The position numbers were made by a program, and so were the translations under genes. The notes beneath the pieces were generated by a model. The model worked only from the letters and a program-made list of their open reading frames with translations. It had not been told where the DNA came from and made no database searches. A DNA stretch of 64,000 nucleotides from an uncultured Roseibium sp. (GTDB taxonomy: Bacteria > Pseudomonadota > Alphaproteobacteria > Rhizobiales > Stappiaceae), in assembly GCF_963675985.1 (NCBI RefSeq), contig NZ_OY780956.1, forward strand, positions 97,213 to 161,212, written 5' to 3'. Shown here piece after piece: positions 8,063 through 16,664 of this stretch. Positions within the stretch are counted from its first letter, which is position 1. The number at the start of each line of letters is the position of its first letter.

Positions 8063-8087
8063 AAAGGAGCGTGACGCACGCTCCTTT
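8063..8087 (+). terminator. Hairpin between torT-like gene and chemoreceptor
   Basis: AAAGGAGCGT (8063-8072) and ACGCTCCTTT (8078-8087) form a perfect 10-bp stem with a 5-base loop, starting 14 bases after the stop codon. The T run is short, so it may act as a partial terminator or an mRNA-stabilising stem. That would let more binding protein than receptor be made. Confidence 0.6.
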
Positions 8088-8110
8088 CTCCGCACAATTT
8101 GGGGGTGAAT

Positions 8111-10252
8111 ATGAAGGGTCTAACCGTAAGAACCGGCCTGCTGGTGGCATTTGGTGTCGTCACCGCAATGGTCCTCGTTTCATCGGGAACGGGGATGTTT
8201 GCATTGCGTTCCATGAACAAGGAACAGGCATCCGTCCTCGACGTCGATATGCCTTCGTCGGAGGCGGCAAAAGACCTCTACGTGAACGGCATCTTGCTTA
8301 CCAACATGACCGGTATGTTGGATCAGGCACAGAACCTTGAAGAGATTTCCGGCATTGAAGCCTCTCTTCAAGATGCGATGTCAAAAGCCAACGGTGCCTT
8401 GAACAAGTTGGGGGAACTTGGCGGTCAGCATGAAGCGAATTCCAACTTGGCGGCAGAAATTGAAGACCTGACCGGAAAACTGAAAACGTACACCGAACTC
8501 ACCAGGGCGCGTATAACTCTAAGTAATGATAGTAATTTGGTTGAAGAAGAAATAAATTCACACGCGAAAGATCTAATGGACCTTTCTGAAACGCTTGTCG
8601 CGAATTCGAAGTCCAGCGTGACAAACTCGGTGTCTACATTGTACGATATCGTTGAAGACAGCAATAATATTGACGCTGTTTTTGCCACTCTCGATGATTT
8701 GCTGGACATCAAACTGTTTTACTCGGACGCCATGACAAGCTTCAAGGCGAACGCCCTCGCCGTAGAGCATAGTATTGGTCTGGTGAAGAGCGCACAATCG
8801 ATTGAAGCGCTGGAGCAGGCCGACAAACAGGTTGAAGCCTTGCTCGTATCTCTGGGCCGGAATGCAGCTAAAATTGATGATCCCGACCGGAAGAAACAGG
8901 CCTTGGAAGTTTTGTCTGCAATCCAACCCTTGATGGACAATGGACTGGAAAAGAGCTTTTACTCCATCAATGTCGATCGTATCGAAACGAAAGACGAGAT
9001 GGCTGCCCTTAAGGCGGGTTTACAAAAAAGCACCAAAGAACTTGAAGAAGCCGTTGTAAATACTGTCGAGACATCCAAGGACAACATCTCCACGGCCAAA
9101 TCCGATATGACACGACTGACGTCGTTCGCTTTCATGTTGATGATCGTGCTGTCAATCGCATCGGTGATCCTTTCCGCGTCGATCGGCTTCTTCTACGTTG
9201 AAAGGCGTGTCGTTAGACGGTTGGTGGCACTGAATCATACCACCCTTTCCTTGTCGCAAGGTGATTTGGGAGCCGTTGTCCCTAAAGTCAGTCGTGATGA
9301 AATCGGTCAGATGGCATCCGCCTTGCAGGTATTCAAAGACAACGCGATTGAAGCCGAAAACTTGCGACATCAGCAGTCGGAAGCGAACAAGGTTGAACAG
9401 AAACGTCAGAATGACATTTCCAATCTCATCTCCGACTTTGAGAGCAACATCGCAAATTTGATGGAGCAAGCGCAAAATACCGCGAACAGTTTGCGCGAGA
9501 CTGCCGATGGGCTTGGAAATGTGGCCGAGATGACGACGGAAAAATCAAGCAGTGCATTTGGATCGTCTGAAGAAGCCGCTCAGAACGTTCAGGCGGTCGC
9601 AGCAGCTGCCGAGGAGCTATCACAATCGATCAATGAAATACGACAGCAAATCAGGACGACGGGTGAAGTCATTCTACAAGCCGATCAAGACGTAACCACG
9701 GCCAATGGCGAAATTGTCGGACTGGCAAACACCGTCGAACGTATCGGAGACGTTGTAAATATTATTACCGATATCGCGGCGCAAACAAACCTCCTTGCGC
9801 TTAACGCGACGATCGAGGCCGCACGTGCAGGCGAAGCGGGTAAAGGGTTTGCCGTTGTCGCCACTGAAGTCAAGGCGTTGGCCGACCAGACGTCAAAGGC
9901 GACAAGTGAAATCGCTGAACAGATATCCGCGATTCAAGGTTCTACCAGCAACGCGGTCGCTGCAATCGAAAAGATTTCTGCAACCATGAATTCCGTGCGT
10001 GACTACTCTGCTGCAATCGCCTCCTCTGCTGAACAGCAAAGTTCGGCGACAAACGAAATTTCGCGAAATGTTCAGGAGGCCGCTCGAGGGACGACGATCG
10101 TTGCCACAAACATTCAAAATGTGTCGACGTCGGCCGAAGAAACGAAACAATCCTCAGAACTTGTGAAATCCGCCTCACTCGAGGTTTCGACGACGGCTGA
10201 TGAGATAAATCAGAATATCAGCAAGTTCCTCAAGTCGGTGCGGGCTGCTTGA
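8111..10252 (+). CDS. Methyl-accepting chemotaxis protein with large helical ectodomain
   Basis: A 713-residue chemoreceptor. One membrane helix lies at about 8-31, followed by a periplasmic domain of about 300 residues predicted helical, a second helix at about 337-361, a HAMP linker, and a cytoplasmic signalling domain with the conserved hairpin tip (DIAAQTNLLALNATIEAARAG, near residues 553-573). It would control CheA activity. The start at ATG 8111 has a GGGGGTG ribosome site; an upstream TTG is less likely. Segments such as LSETLVANSKSS followed by TLYDIVED recall the TorS sensor domain, which would fit docking of the adjacent TorT-like protein. No C-terminal CheR-binding pentapeptide is seen. 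Confidence 0.93.
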   Translation: MKGLTVRTGLLVAFGVVTAMVLVSSGTGMFALRSMNKEQASVLDVDMPSSEAAKDLYVNGILLTNMTGMLDQAQNLEEISGIEASLQDAMSKANGALNKLGELGGQHEANSNLAAEIEDLTGKLKTYTELTRARITLSNDSNLVEEEINSHAKDLMDLSETLVANSKSSVTNSVSTLYDIVEDSNNIDAVFATLDDLLDIKLFYSDAMTSFKANALAVEHSIGLVKSAQSIEALEQADKQVEALLVSLGRNAAKIDDPDRKKQALEVLSAIQPLMDNGLEKSFYSINVDRIETKDEMAALKAGLQKSTKELEEAVVNTVETSKDNISTAKSDMTRLTSFAFMLMIVLSIASVILSASIGFFYVERRVVRRLVALNHTTLSLSQGDLGAVVPKVSRDEIGQMASALQVFKDNAIEAENLRHQQSEANKVEQKRQNDISNLISDFESNIANLMEQAQNTANSLRETADGLGNVAEMTTEKSSSAFGSSEEAAQNVQAVAAAAEELSQSINEIRQQIRTTGEVILQADQDVTTANGEIVGLANTVERIGDVVNIITDIAAQTNLLALNATIEAARAGEAGKGFAVVATEVKALADQTSKATSEIAEQISAIQGSTSNAVAAIEKISATMNSVRDYSAAIASSAEQQSSATNEISRNVQEAARGTTIVATNIQNVSTSAEETKQSSELVKSASLEVSTTADEINQNISKFLKSVRAA

Positions 10253-10467
10253 GTCATATGAGACCTGTGCGCGGGTTGGTCCGGACGGCCTCTTCAATCG
10301 TGTTTCGCTCAATCTGCTGCAAGGGATTGAGGTGAAGCGTGTGGGGCTTGCCGCGAGCAGATCGTTCTGTTCGCGGACGCTCCACTGACCAGCAAAGGTC
10401 GAAGCCCTTCTTGAGCCACAACATGGTCTCGAAGCCGGCAACACCGCAGCCCCTACCTCTGAAGAGA

Positions 10468-10498
10468 CAACGCCTCCACAGGTGCTGCGGAGGCGTTG
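10468..10498. repeat. Perfect 10-bp hairpin
   Basis: CAACGCCTCC at 10468-10477 pairs exactly with GGAGGCGTTG at 10489-10498 around an 11-base loop. There is no T run on either side. It could help end transcription from either convergent unit. Confidence 0.5.
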
Positions 10499-10561
10499 CA
10501 TTCCGATTGGAGCATGTCGCGTTCATTCGAATTCACGTGACATGGTCTATCCGTTTCTGAC

Positions 10562-10605
10562 GCACGTCTTGTTGCGAAAAACCGGTCCACTTTTTCGCGA
10601 CGTGC
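10562..10605. repeat. Palindromic intergenic element of rhizobial type
   Basis: GCACGTC (10562-10568) pairs with GACGTGC (10599-10605), and inside these GTTGCGAAAAA (10571-10581) pairs with TTTTTCGCGAC (10591-10601) with one mismatch. The pattern of CGCGAAAAA, then an ACCGGT-like core, then TTTTTCGCGAC resembles short palindromes scattered between genes in many Rhizobiales genomes. That resemblance is from memory. Confidence 0.55.
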
Positions 10606-10713
10606 TCTATTGGATCGAATTTGACATTTGAGTCCCGCCTGCGGCTTGCCTCGAATTCAAATTTCAAATTCAAAAGATCCACTAGAAACATATATTTAGC
10701 TAGTAGTTTTGAA

Positions 10714-10766
10714 GATTCCAACATTTGCAAAGTAAGTCGCCGCACGGGGATGCAAATGTTGGAATC
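10714..10766. repeat. Perfect 16-bp inverted repeat
   Basis: GATTCCAACATTTGCA (10714-10729) is the exact reverse complement of TGCAAATGTTGGAATC (10751-10766), with a 21-base spacer. It begins 21 bases past the stop of the TRAP binding-protein gene, so it could be that operon's terminator, although only a weak T tract follows on the minus strand. It could also be a recombination or binding site. Confidence 0.65.
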
Positions 10767-10786
10767 AAACCACCAGGGATCGTTGG

Positions 10787-11785
10787 TTACTTGGCCGGAT
10801 AGCTGGCCGCTTTCTCACGCAGCTCTTTGATCCGGTCCTGGGAGATGCCCTCCAGAAGGCCGGCCATGTCGGCGGTGGCGTCCTTGAAGGTCGCCAGCTC
10901 TTCTGGAGTCGGCTCGTAGACCTTGATGCCGGCGGCATCAAGGTCTACGCGGTGCTTCGCCTCTGCGGTCTCGACGAAGTCAAAGACCTCGGCCAGCGCC
11001 TTGATCGAAGCCTCGTTCAGTTGCGCCTGTTGCTCTGCCGACAGGCTGTCCCACCAGGTGGTGGAGGCAAGCGCAAGGCGTGCGGACATGATGACCTTGG
11101 CGTCGGTGAAGTTGGTGAAGAGGTCGGCCTGGCCGAAGGCCAGCGGCACGACGGCCGCGTTGACATAGCCGTCAGCGATGCCGGTCTGGATCGCGTTCGG
11201 CACTTCGGAGAAAGGAATGACCACGCCGCTAGCGCCCATCATCTCGAACATCTTCAGTTGGTTCGGATCAAGCGCACGCATGCGCAGGTCCGACATGTCG
11301 GCCACCGACTTCACTTCATGCTTGTTGTTGAAGATACCCAACTGCCCGCCCGAGGGAACGATGGCAAGGATGCGCATGCCGTCAGCCGCCAGCTTCTCGT
11401 TCACCTCGTCCAAATAGCCGGACTGGGTGAAGAAGTTGAATACCTGCCGCGAGGACGCGAAAGTATAGGGAAGCTGCATGACACGCATTTCCGGGACGAA
11501 CTGGTTCGCCACGGCATAGTTCGACATTGAAACGTCGAGGATGCCGGCGCGGATCTGGTCCAGGCGCTCGTCTTCGCCGCCGATCGAATCGCGCGGGAAT
11601 TCCTCGGTCTTCCAGCCCATTTCCTTAAGCTGGCCCAGCATGTTGTCGACGTAGCGATAGGTTGCCTGCTTGTCACGGTCGGGCGTGGCATCCAGCGCGA
11701 CGCCAATGGACTGTGCATGGACAGCACCGACCAGCCCGCTGGTAAGGACCATGGCGGCGATGGTGGGAAGAATAAATTTTTTCAC
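10787..11785 (-). CDS. dctP: TRAP transporter substrate-binding protein (DctP family)
   Basis: A 332-residue periplasmic receptor of a tripartite ATP-independent transporter, which captures a carboxylate-type solute for Na+-driven uptake. Seen: a signal peptide (1-24, ending VHAQ), the DctP fold (LDQIRAGILDVSMSNYAVAN, MRVMQLPYTFAS) and the conserved Arg-containing strand (SDLRMRALDPNQ) that in the family binds the substrate carboxylate. It is the last gene of a dctM-dctQ-dctP transcript, three bases after dctQ. The transcript diverges from an aminotransferase-amidase operon, so an amide or amino-group-bearing acid is a reasonable guess at the substrate. Confidence 0.92.
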   Translation of the reverse strand: MKKFILPTIAAMVLTSGLVGAVHAQSIGVALDATPDRDKQATYRYVDNMLGQLKEMGWKTEEFPRDSIGGEDERLDQIRAGILDVSMSNYAVANQFVPEMRVMQLPYTFASSRQVFNFFTQSGYLDEVNEKLAADGMRILAIVPSGGQLGIFNNKHEVKSVADMSDLRMRALDPNQLKMFEMMGASGVVIPFSEVPNAIQTGIADGYVNAAVVPLAFGQADLFTNFTDAKVIMSARLALASTTWWDSLSAEQQAQLNEASIKALAEVFDFVETAEAKHRVDLDAAGIKVYEPTPEELATFKDATADMAGLLEGISQDRIKELREKAASYPAK

Positions 11786-11788
11786 TGG

Positions 11789-12325
11789 TCACTCCTTCAT
11801 GTTGGATTCGATTTCTTCTGCGTAGGACGTCTCGCGGGCGAGGACGTTCGGCGAGATCAGAGCGCCGAGGCCGGCCAGCCCGTGCAGCAGGATCAGCCCC
11901 ACAGCCACCGGCAGCGCCGAGGCCATCCATGCGGTCGAGACCTCGAGCCCCTCCGAGGTGCGACCGACCTGCCGCTCCACGTAGGGCAGCGCGAAATAGA
12001 GCACCGGCGCAAAGAAGACCCAGGACCCGATAAAGCGGGCCACGACCTGCACTTTCTGGCGCCATATCACCTGGGCCGGGGGATGCACCATGGCCGGATC
12101 GGCATGGGTATGGAACGCGCAGGAGGCGCCGAGCAGCCCGCCCCAGACCATCAGCCAGCGGGCCAGCTCCTCGGTCCAGAACGGTGGGGAGGCAAAGAGG
12201 TAGCGGGCCACGACCTGCAGCATCATCACCGCCAGCATCCCCAGGAAACAAAAGGCGGCGCCGCGGCGGGCGATCCTGTTCAGCAATCCGGAGAGGGCAT
12301 AGAGCGCGTCGACGGTCTTGATCAT
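11789..12325 (-). CDS. dctQ: TRAP transporter small permease (DctQ family)
   Basis: A 178-residue membrane protein with four predicted helices (first at FCFLGMLAVMMLQVVARYLF) and the DctQ hallmark PPFWTEELARWLMVWGGLLG after helix 1. It links the large permease to the binding protein. The start chosen is ATG 12325 (MIKTVDALYAL), preceded by AAGGTG; a TTG start at 12346 would overlap the upstream dctM stop. With the ATG there is a short gap after dctM. Confidence 0.88.
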   Translation of the reverse strand: MIKTVDALYALSGLLNRIARRGAAFCFLGMLAVMMLQVVARYLFASPPFWTEELARWLMVWGGLLGASCAFHTHADPAMVHPPAQVIWRQKVQVVARFIGSWVFFAPVLYFALPYVERQVGRTSEGLEVSTAWMASALPVAVGLILLHGLAGLGALISPNVLARETSYAEEIESNMKE

Positions 12326-12335
12326 CTTTCGCACC

Positions 12336-13622
12336 TTAATTGACAAAGCCGATCAGGCGGGGAAGCAGGAGGCTGATATCGGGCACGAAGGTCAGCACCG
12401 TCAGCACCACCAACTGCACCAGCAGGAAGGGGGCGGCGGCGCGGGCGATCGACCAGTAGGGCGTACCCGAGACAGTCGAGACCACCAGAAGAGCCGCGCC
12501 GAAGGGCGGCGTGACGATGCCCAAGGTCAGGTTGACCACGATCACGATCCCCAGGTGCACCGGGTCCATACCCATGGCCAGCCCCGGCGGCACCAGCAGT
12601 GGCACCAGCAGCGCCAGCGCCACGGGCACTTCAAGGAACATGCCGGCCACCAGGAAGACGGCGTTCAGCAGCAGCTGGTACTTCCAGCCCTCGAAACCGA
12701 GGTTGATCAGCATCTGCGCCAGCTTGGAGGGAATCTGCTCGATCCCTGCGAGATAGCCGAAGATCGCCACAGCCGAGAGCAGAATGAAGATCGAGCCGGA
12801 CAGGATCGCCGTCCGCTCGAGGCTTTCGAACAGCTTGCCGAAGGTCATTTCGCCATAGAACACGCCGGCCAGGATCGCACAGCAGACAGCGACTCCCGCA
12901 GCCTCGGTGGGTGTCATGACGCCAAAGACGATGCCAGACAGGATGATGGCTGGGATGACGGTGGCAGGCAGCGCATAGACGAACCGGCGACCCAGTTCCC
13001 GCAGCGGGATGCGCTCGCCGCTCGGGTGGTCGTAGCGGTGCGCCATCCAGGCGTTGGCGATGAACAGCGCCAGCGCCATGAGCAGGCCCGGCAGGATACC
13101 GGCCACGAATAGCGCCGCGACCGAGGTGTTCATCAGCGCCCCGTAGAAGATCATCACGATCGAGGGCGGGATGATCGGTCCGATCACGGAGGACGCCGCG
13201 GTGATCGCCCCGGCATAGGACGCGCTGTAGCCCGCCTTGCGCATTGCCGGCACCAGCGTATTCGACACCGAGGCCGCATCCGCCATCGCGGACCCGGAAA
13301 TGCCCGCGAAGAAGACCGAGGTCAGGATGTTCACGTGCCCGAGGCCACCCTTGAGCCGTGCCATCATGCCCATCGACAGGTTCAAGAGGGCGCGGGTCAC
13401 CCCGCCGCGGTTCATGATCTCGCCCGCGAGGATGAAGAGCGGCATCGACATGATCGAAAAGAGATCGACATGCGCGATGATCCGCTGCGGCGCCGCAGCG
13501 AGGAAACGCAAGCGGTCGGCCGCGACGAAGGACAGGATGGAGGCGGCACCGATCAGGTGCGCCAGCACGGCCCCGCCGAGAAGCAGGAAGATCGAAAAAA
13601 TCAGGATCGCGATAGCCGCCAT
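12336..13622 (-). CDS. dctM: TRAP transporter large permease (DctM family)
   Basis: A 428-residue membrane protein of normal length for DctM, which forms the transport path. It has about twelve hydrophobic segments and the family motifs SIMSMPLFILAGEIM, FFAGISGSAMADAAS (substrate and Na+ site loop), VIGPIIPPSIVMIFYG and TPPFGAALLVVS. First gene of the dctMQP transcript. Two GTAC dyads lie 69-107 bases upstream of its start, within the divergent promoter region. Confidence 0.93.
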   Translation of the reverse strand: MAAIAILIFSIFLLLGGAVLAHLIGAASILSFVAADRLRFLAAAPQRIIAHVDLFSIMSMPLFILAGEIMNRGGVTRALLNLSMGMMARLKGGLGHVNILTSVFFAGISGSAMADAASVSNTLVPAMRKAGYSASYAGAITAASSVIGPIIPPSIVMIFYGALMNTSVAALFVAGILPGLLMALALFIANAWMAHRYDHPSGERIPLRELGRRFVYALPATVIPAIILSGIVFGVMTPTEAAGVAVCCAILAGVFYGEMTFGKLFESLERTAILSGSIFILLSAVAIFGYLAGIEQIPSKLAQMLINLGFEGWKYQLLLNAVFLVAGMFLEVPVALALLVPLLVPPGLAMGMDPVHLGIVIVVNLTLGIVTPPFGAALLVVSTVSGTPYWSIARAAAPFLLVQLVVLTVLTFVPDISLLLPRLIGFVN

Positions 13623-13690
13623 TGTGGCTCCGATTTCAGCAGGTGGTCGTCATCTGGTTGCCTTGAAGGCTTGAACAGCGTTGCACTTAC

Positions 13691-13729
13691 ATTGTACAGT
13701 GGTCAATAATTTATTGTACGCCGGCCAAT
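13691..13729. promoter_or_regulatory. Two tandem GTAC dyads in the divergent TRAP/tetR-relic promoter
   Basis: ATTGTAC-AGT-GGTCAAT (13691-13707) and ATTGTAC-GCC-GGCCAAT (13713-13729) share the same 17-bp dyad layout. They are spaced exactly 22 bases apart, about two helical turns, so they could bind cooperative dimers. They lie between dctM and the decayed tetR at 13811. Confidence 0.6.
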
Positions 13730-13810
13730 TATATGGTCATATTTCCTCGCGGATATGACCAAAACGCCAGACAATCGCACATTTTTTGTGCACTCATCCG
13801 GGGCTGAGAT

Positions 13811-14270
13811 TGGAAGAAGATCAGAAAATCGGGCAAAAGCCTCGTGGGCGCGCCACGATGGCCGGCTTGACCGGTGTGGGAACCATTGTCGCCACGGCCC
13901 GCCAGATTGACGAGACAGACCTCGCCGTCTTCAGCATCCGCGATCTTGCGCGCACGCCTGGCGTCTCGTCCGGCAACATCTCCTGGCACGTCGGCGACGC
14001 GCAGGAGGATTTCTTCGCCGCGATCTCCGTCTCGATCACCATGTCCGTCTCCAGGAACCTCGCCTCTGGCAGGGACGGGCAGAAACGGCTGCGCTCGGTT
14101 TTTCGCTTTTTCCGCGACAATGTGCGCGACCGCGCCAACATCACACACCCTGCTCGGAGCCCGGCCCGGCCTCGGGGTCAGCTTCGGCCACGGTTACCAA
14201 GGTTCTGCCCGGGGTCGCACCACCTCGGCCCTGCTAGCCGACGCGCCCAGCCCTCCTCACAACTCGCCTG
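13811..14270 (+). pseudogene. Decayed TetR-family regulator
   Basis: The frame starts well, with a basic leader, GVGTIVATARQIDETDL and a TetR HTH (FSIRDLARTPGVSSGNISWHV). It keeps homology through VFRFFRDNVRDRANI, then loses it. The expected follow-on (about ATVTKVLPGVA) appears in a shifted frame around 14175-14215 and soon meets a stop. Compared with the intact regulator at 5292-6038 it lacks most of the ligand-binding domain. The likely start is TTG 13811. It sits just after the twin GTAC dyads it presumably once bound. Confidence 0.75.
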
Positions 14271-14294
14271 ACAGAAGTCCCAAGGAAACCCGCA

Positions 14295-15608
14295 ATGCCC
14301 TCCTCCCAGATCGATAGCCTGCATTCCGCCGCGCTCGAGCGTTACCGGGCGCGCAATCCCGGCAGCCTTGCCGCATTGGAGCGCGCCCGCAAGGTCCTGC
14401 CCGGTGGCAACACCCGCAGCTCTCTCTGGAACGGGCCCTTCCCGCTCTGCATCGAGGGCGGAGAGGGGTGCCGCATCCGCGACGTGGATGGCCATGTCTA
14501 TGTCGACATGCTGGGCGAATTCACTGCCGGGCTCTTTGGCCACTCCTCGCCGCTGCTGGCCAAGGCCCTGGCCGATGCGCACGCGCGCGGCATCAACCTC
14601 TCCTCGCATACGCCCTACGAGGTGGAACTGGCCGAGCGCCTCTGCGCGCGCTTCCCCTCGCTGGAGCTCGTGCGCTTCACCAACTCCGGAACCGAGGCGA
14701 ACCTGATGGCACTGACCGCTGCGCGGCTGGTCACCGGGCGGCCCCGCATCGTGGTGTTCGAGGGCGGCTATCACGGCGGTGTGCTGACCTTTGGCCACGG
14801 CGTTTCGCCGGTGAACGTGCCTTTCGACTTTGCCTGCCTTCCCTATAACGACCACGACGCGGCCGAGGCGGAATTTGCCGCCAATGGCGCGCAGATCGCT
14901 GCGGTGCTGATCGAACCGATGCAGGGTGCGGGCGGCTGCCGCCCTGCCGATCCGGCCTTCCTGCAATCCCTGCGCGACCTCAGCCGCGAGGCCGGCGCCT
15001 TCCTCATCTTCGATGAGGTCCAGACCGCGCGGATGTCGGTCGGCGGCGCGCAGGCCCGTCTCGGCATCACCCCCGACATGACCACCGTCGGCAAGTTCTT
15101 CGGGGGCGGCCTCGCCTTCGGCGCCTTCGGCGGCACCCGCGAAATCATGGAACGCTTCGACCCGGCCCGGCCCGATGCACTGCCCCACGCGGGCACTTTC
15201 AACAACAACAGCCTGACCATGGCTGCCGGAGTTTGCGCGCTCGACAACTACCTGGGCGCCGAAGCGCTGGAGGCGCTCTTCGCGCGCGGCGAGGCGCTGC
15301 AGCAGGACATCACCCGCGTCGTGAAGGAGACCGGCCTGCCTTTCGTGGTGACCGGCATGGGCTCTATTATGAACATCCACCCTCGGACCGGTCTCGGGGC
15401 CGAGGCGGACCGCAAGATCCTGCAGTTGCTGCACCTGACACTGCAGGAGCGTGGCTACTACATCGCTGCGCGCGGCCTCATGGCTTTGTCGCTGGCGGTG
15501 GGTGACGACGAGATCTCCGGCTTTCTCGACGCACTCGCCGGGGGGCTGGACGGGCTGGTCCCGGACACGACGTTCGGCACCCCGATTGCGAAAGCTCCCG
15601 TCCGATGA
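14295..15608 (+). CDS. Class III aminotransferase / glutamate-1-semialdehyde aminomutase-like
   Basis: A 437-residue PLP enzyme. Seen: LPGGNTRSSLWNGPFPL and DGHVYVDMLGEFTAGLFGHS near the N-terminus, the RFTNSGTEANLMALTAAR phosphate-binding stretch, YHGGVLTFGHG, FDEVQTARM and the cofactor lysine in TVGKFFGGG (Lys267). The family includes glutamate-1-semialdehyde aminomutase and many omega-amino acid transaminases. Here, next to TRAP uptake and an amidase rather than haem genes, a catabolic transaminase or mutase is more likely. It is the first intact gene of a four-gene operon; its stop overlaps the next start by four bases. Confidence 0.9.
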   Translation: MPSSQIDSLHSAALERYRARNPGSLAALERARKVLPGGNTRSSLWNGPFPLCIEGGEGCRIRDVDGHVYVDMLGEFTAGLFGHSSPLLAKALADAHARGINLSSHTPYEVELAERLCARFPSLELVRFTNSGTEANLMALTAARLVTGRPRIVVFEGGYHGGVLTFGHGVSPVNVPFDFACLPYNDHDAAEAEFAANGAQIAAVLIEPMQGAGGCRPADPAFLQSLRDLSREAGAFLIFDEVQTARMSVGGAQARLGITPDMTTVGKFFGGGLAFGAFGGTREIMERFDPARPDALPHAGTFNNNSLTMAAGVCALDNYLGAEALEALFARGEALQQDITRVVKETGLPFVVTGMGSIMNIHPRTGLGAEADRKILQLLHLTLQERGYYIAARGLMALSLAVGDDEISGFLDALAGGLDGLVPDTTFGTPIAKAPVR

Positions 15609-16657
15609 CACCCGAAGACCTCAAGGGCAAGGTGCAGACGGTAACCGGCCTCGTCGATCCCGCGACGCTAGGACCGACCCTGATGCACGAACACCTCTTC
15701 ATCGACCTCAATCCGCCCGCCTTTCGCTGCAGCGATCTGCCCGAGGGCGTGAGCGACGCGGCGATCGACCTCTGCAACTGCTTCCGTGCGGCCTATGGGC
15801 AGGGGCATTTCACCGACAACTACCGGATTGACGACTTTGCGGTGGTCAAGGCCGAGATCGAGGAGATGTATCGCGCCGGTGGCCGCACCGTGGTCGACCT
15901 GACCGTGGGTGGGCTGGGGCCGCGCCCGCTGCTGCTGCGCCGTATGGCGGAAGAGACGCAGGTGGCCCTGGTCATGGGGTGCGGTCACTACGTGGAGGAA
16001 TACCAGCTGGCCGAGACCGCCGGGATGACGGTCGATCAGCTTGCCGCGCAGATCACCGGCCAGATCCTCGACGGGGCCTGGGGCACCGATGTGCGCGCGG
16101 GCATCATCGGCGAGATCGGCTGCCAATCGCCCTGGACCGACCGCGAAAAGCGCGTGATGGACGGCGCCGTCGAGGCGATGAAGGCGACCGGCGCTGCGCT
16201 CAACGTCCATCCGGGCCGCGAGGCCACCCAGCCGCAGGAAGTCGCCGACTACGTTCGCGCCCGTGGCGGCCGGATGGAGCGGCTGATCCTGTCGCATATC
16301 GACCGGACCATCTTTGACGAGGACATCCTGTTCCGGCTCGCCGACACCGGCTGCATGATCGAATACGACCTGTTCGGCTGGGAAACGAGCTACTACTGGC
16401 CCAACCCCGGCATCGACCTGCCCAATGACGCGGTGCGGGTCCAATGGCTGCGCAAGCTGGTAGAGCGCGGCCACCTCGACCAGATCCTGATCAGCCATGA
16501 CATCTGCACCAAGGGCCGGCTGGAGCGCTTCGGCGGCCACGGGTTCCAGCATATCTTCGCCAATGTGGTGCCGCTGCTGCTGCGCCGCGATTTCGACCAG
16601 GCGGAGGTTGACCGCATTCTCGTCGCCAACCCCGCCCGCCTGCTCACCTTCCACTGA
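15605..16657 (+). CDS. Phosphotriesterase-family metal hydrolase
   Basis: A 350-residue amidohydrolase-superfamily enzyme. The metal-binding His pair is H28 and H30 in LMHEHLF, a bridging-type Glu lies in AGIIGEIGC, further ligands are expected at LILSHIDRT, and the last motif is ISHDICTK (H298-D299). Phosphotriesterase homologues act on lactones, esters or amides as well as phosphotriesters, and family membership does not fix the substrate. In this operon, between an aminotransferase and an amidase, lactone or N-acyl hydrolysis is plausible. Confidence 0.9.
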   Translation: MTPEDLKGKVQTVTGLVDPATLGPTLMHEHLFIDLNPPAFRCSDLPEGVSDAAIDLCNCFRAAYGQGHFTDNYRIDDFAVVKAEIEEMYRAGGRTVVDLTVGGLGPRPLLLRRMAEETQVALVMGCGHYVEEYQLAETAGMTVDQLAAQITGQILDGAWGTDVRAGIIGEIGCQSPWTDREKRVMDGAVEAMKATGAALNVHPGREATQPQEVADYVRARGGRMERLILSHIDRTIFDEDILFRLADTGCMIEYDLFGWETSYYWPNPGIDLPNDAVRVQWLRKLVERGHLDQILISHDICTKGRLERFGGHGFQHIFANVVPLLLRRDFDQAEVDRILVANPARLLTFH

Positions 16658-16664
16658 AAGACGC

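Larger units (their letters stand above)
10253..10786. other. Intergenic stretch with three inverted repeats and no recognised gene
   Basis: No frame here matches a protein I know. It contains a 10-bp perfect hairpin (10468-10498), a rhizobial-type palindrome (10562-10605) and a perfect 16-bp inverted repeat (10714-10766). It lies between the chemoreceptor and the end of the TRAP operon, which converge on it. Confidence 0.5.

Noticed and set aside
12318..13112. Plus-strand frame opposite dctM
   Set aside because: A Gln/Asp/His-rich shadow product. DctM on the minus strand is clear.
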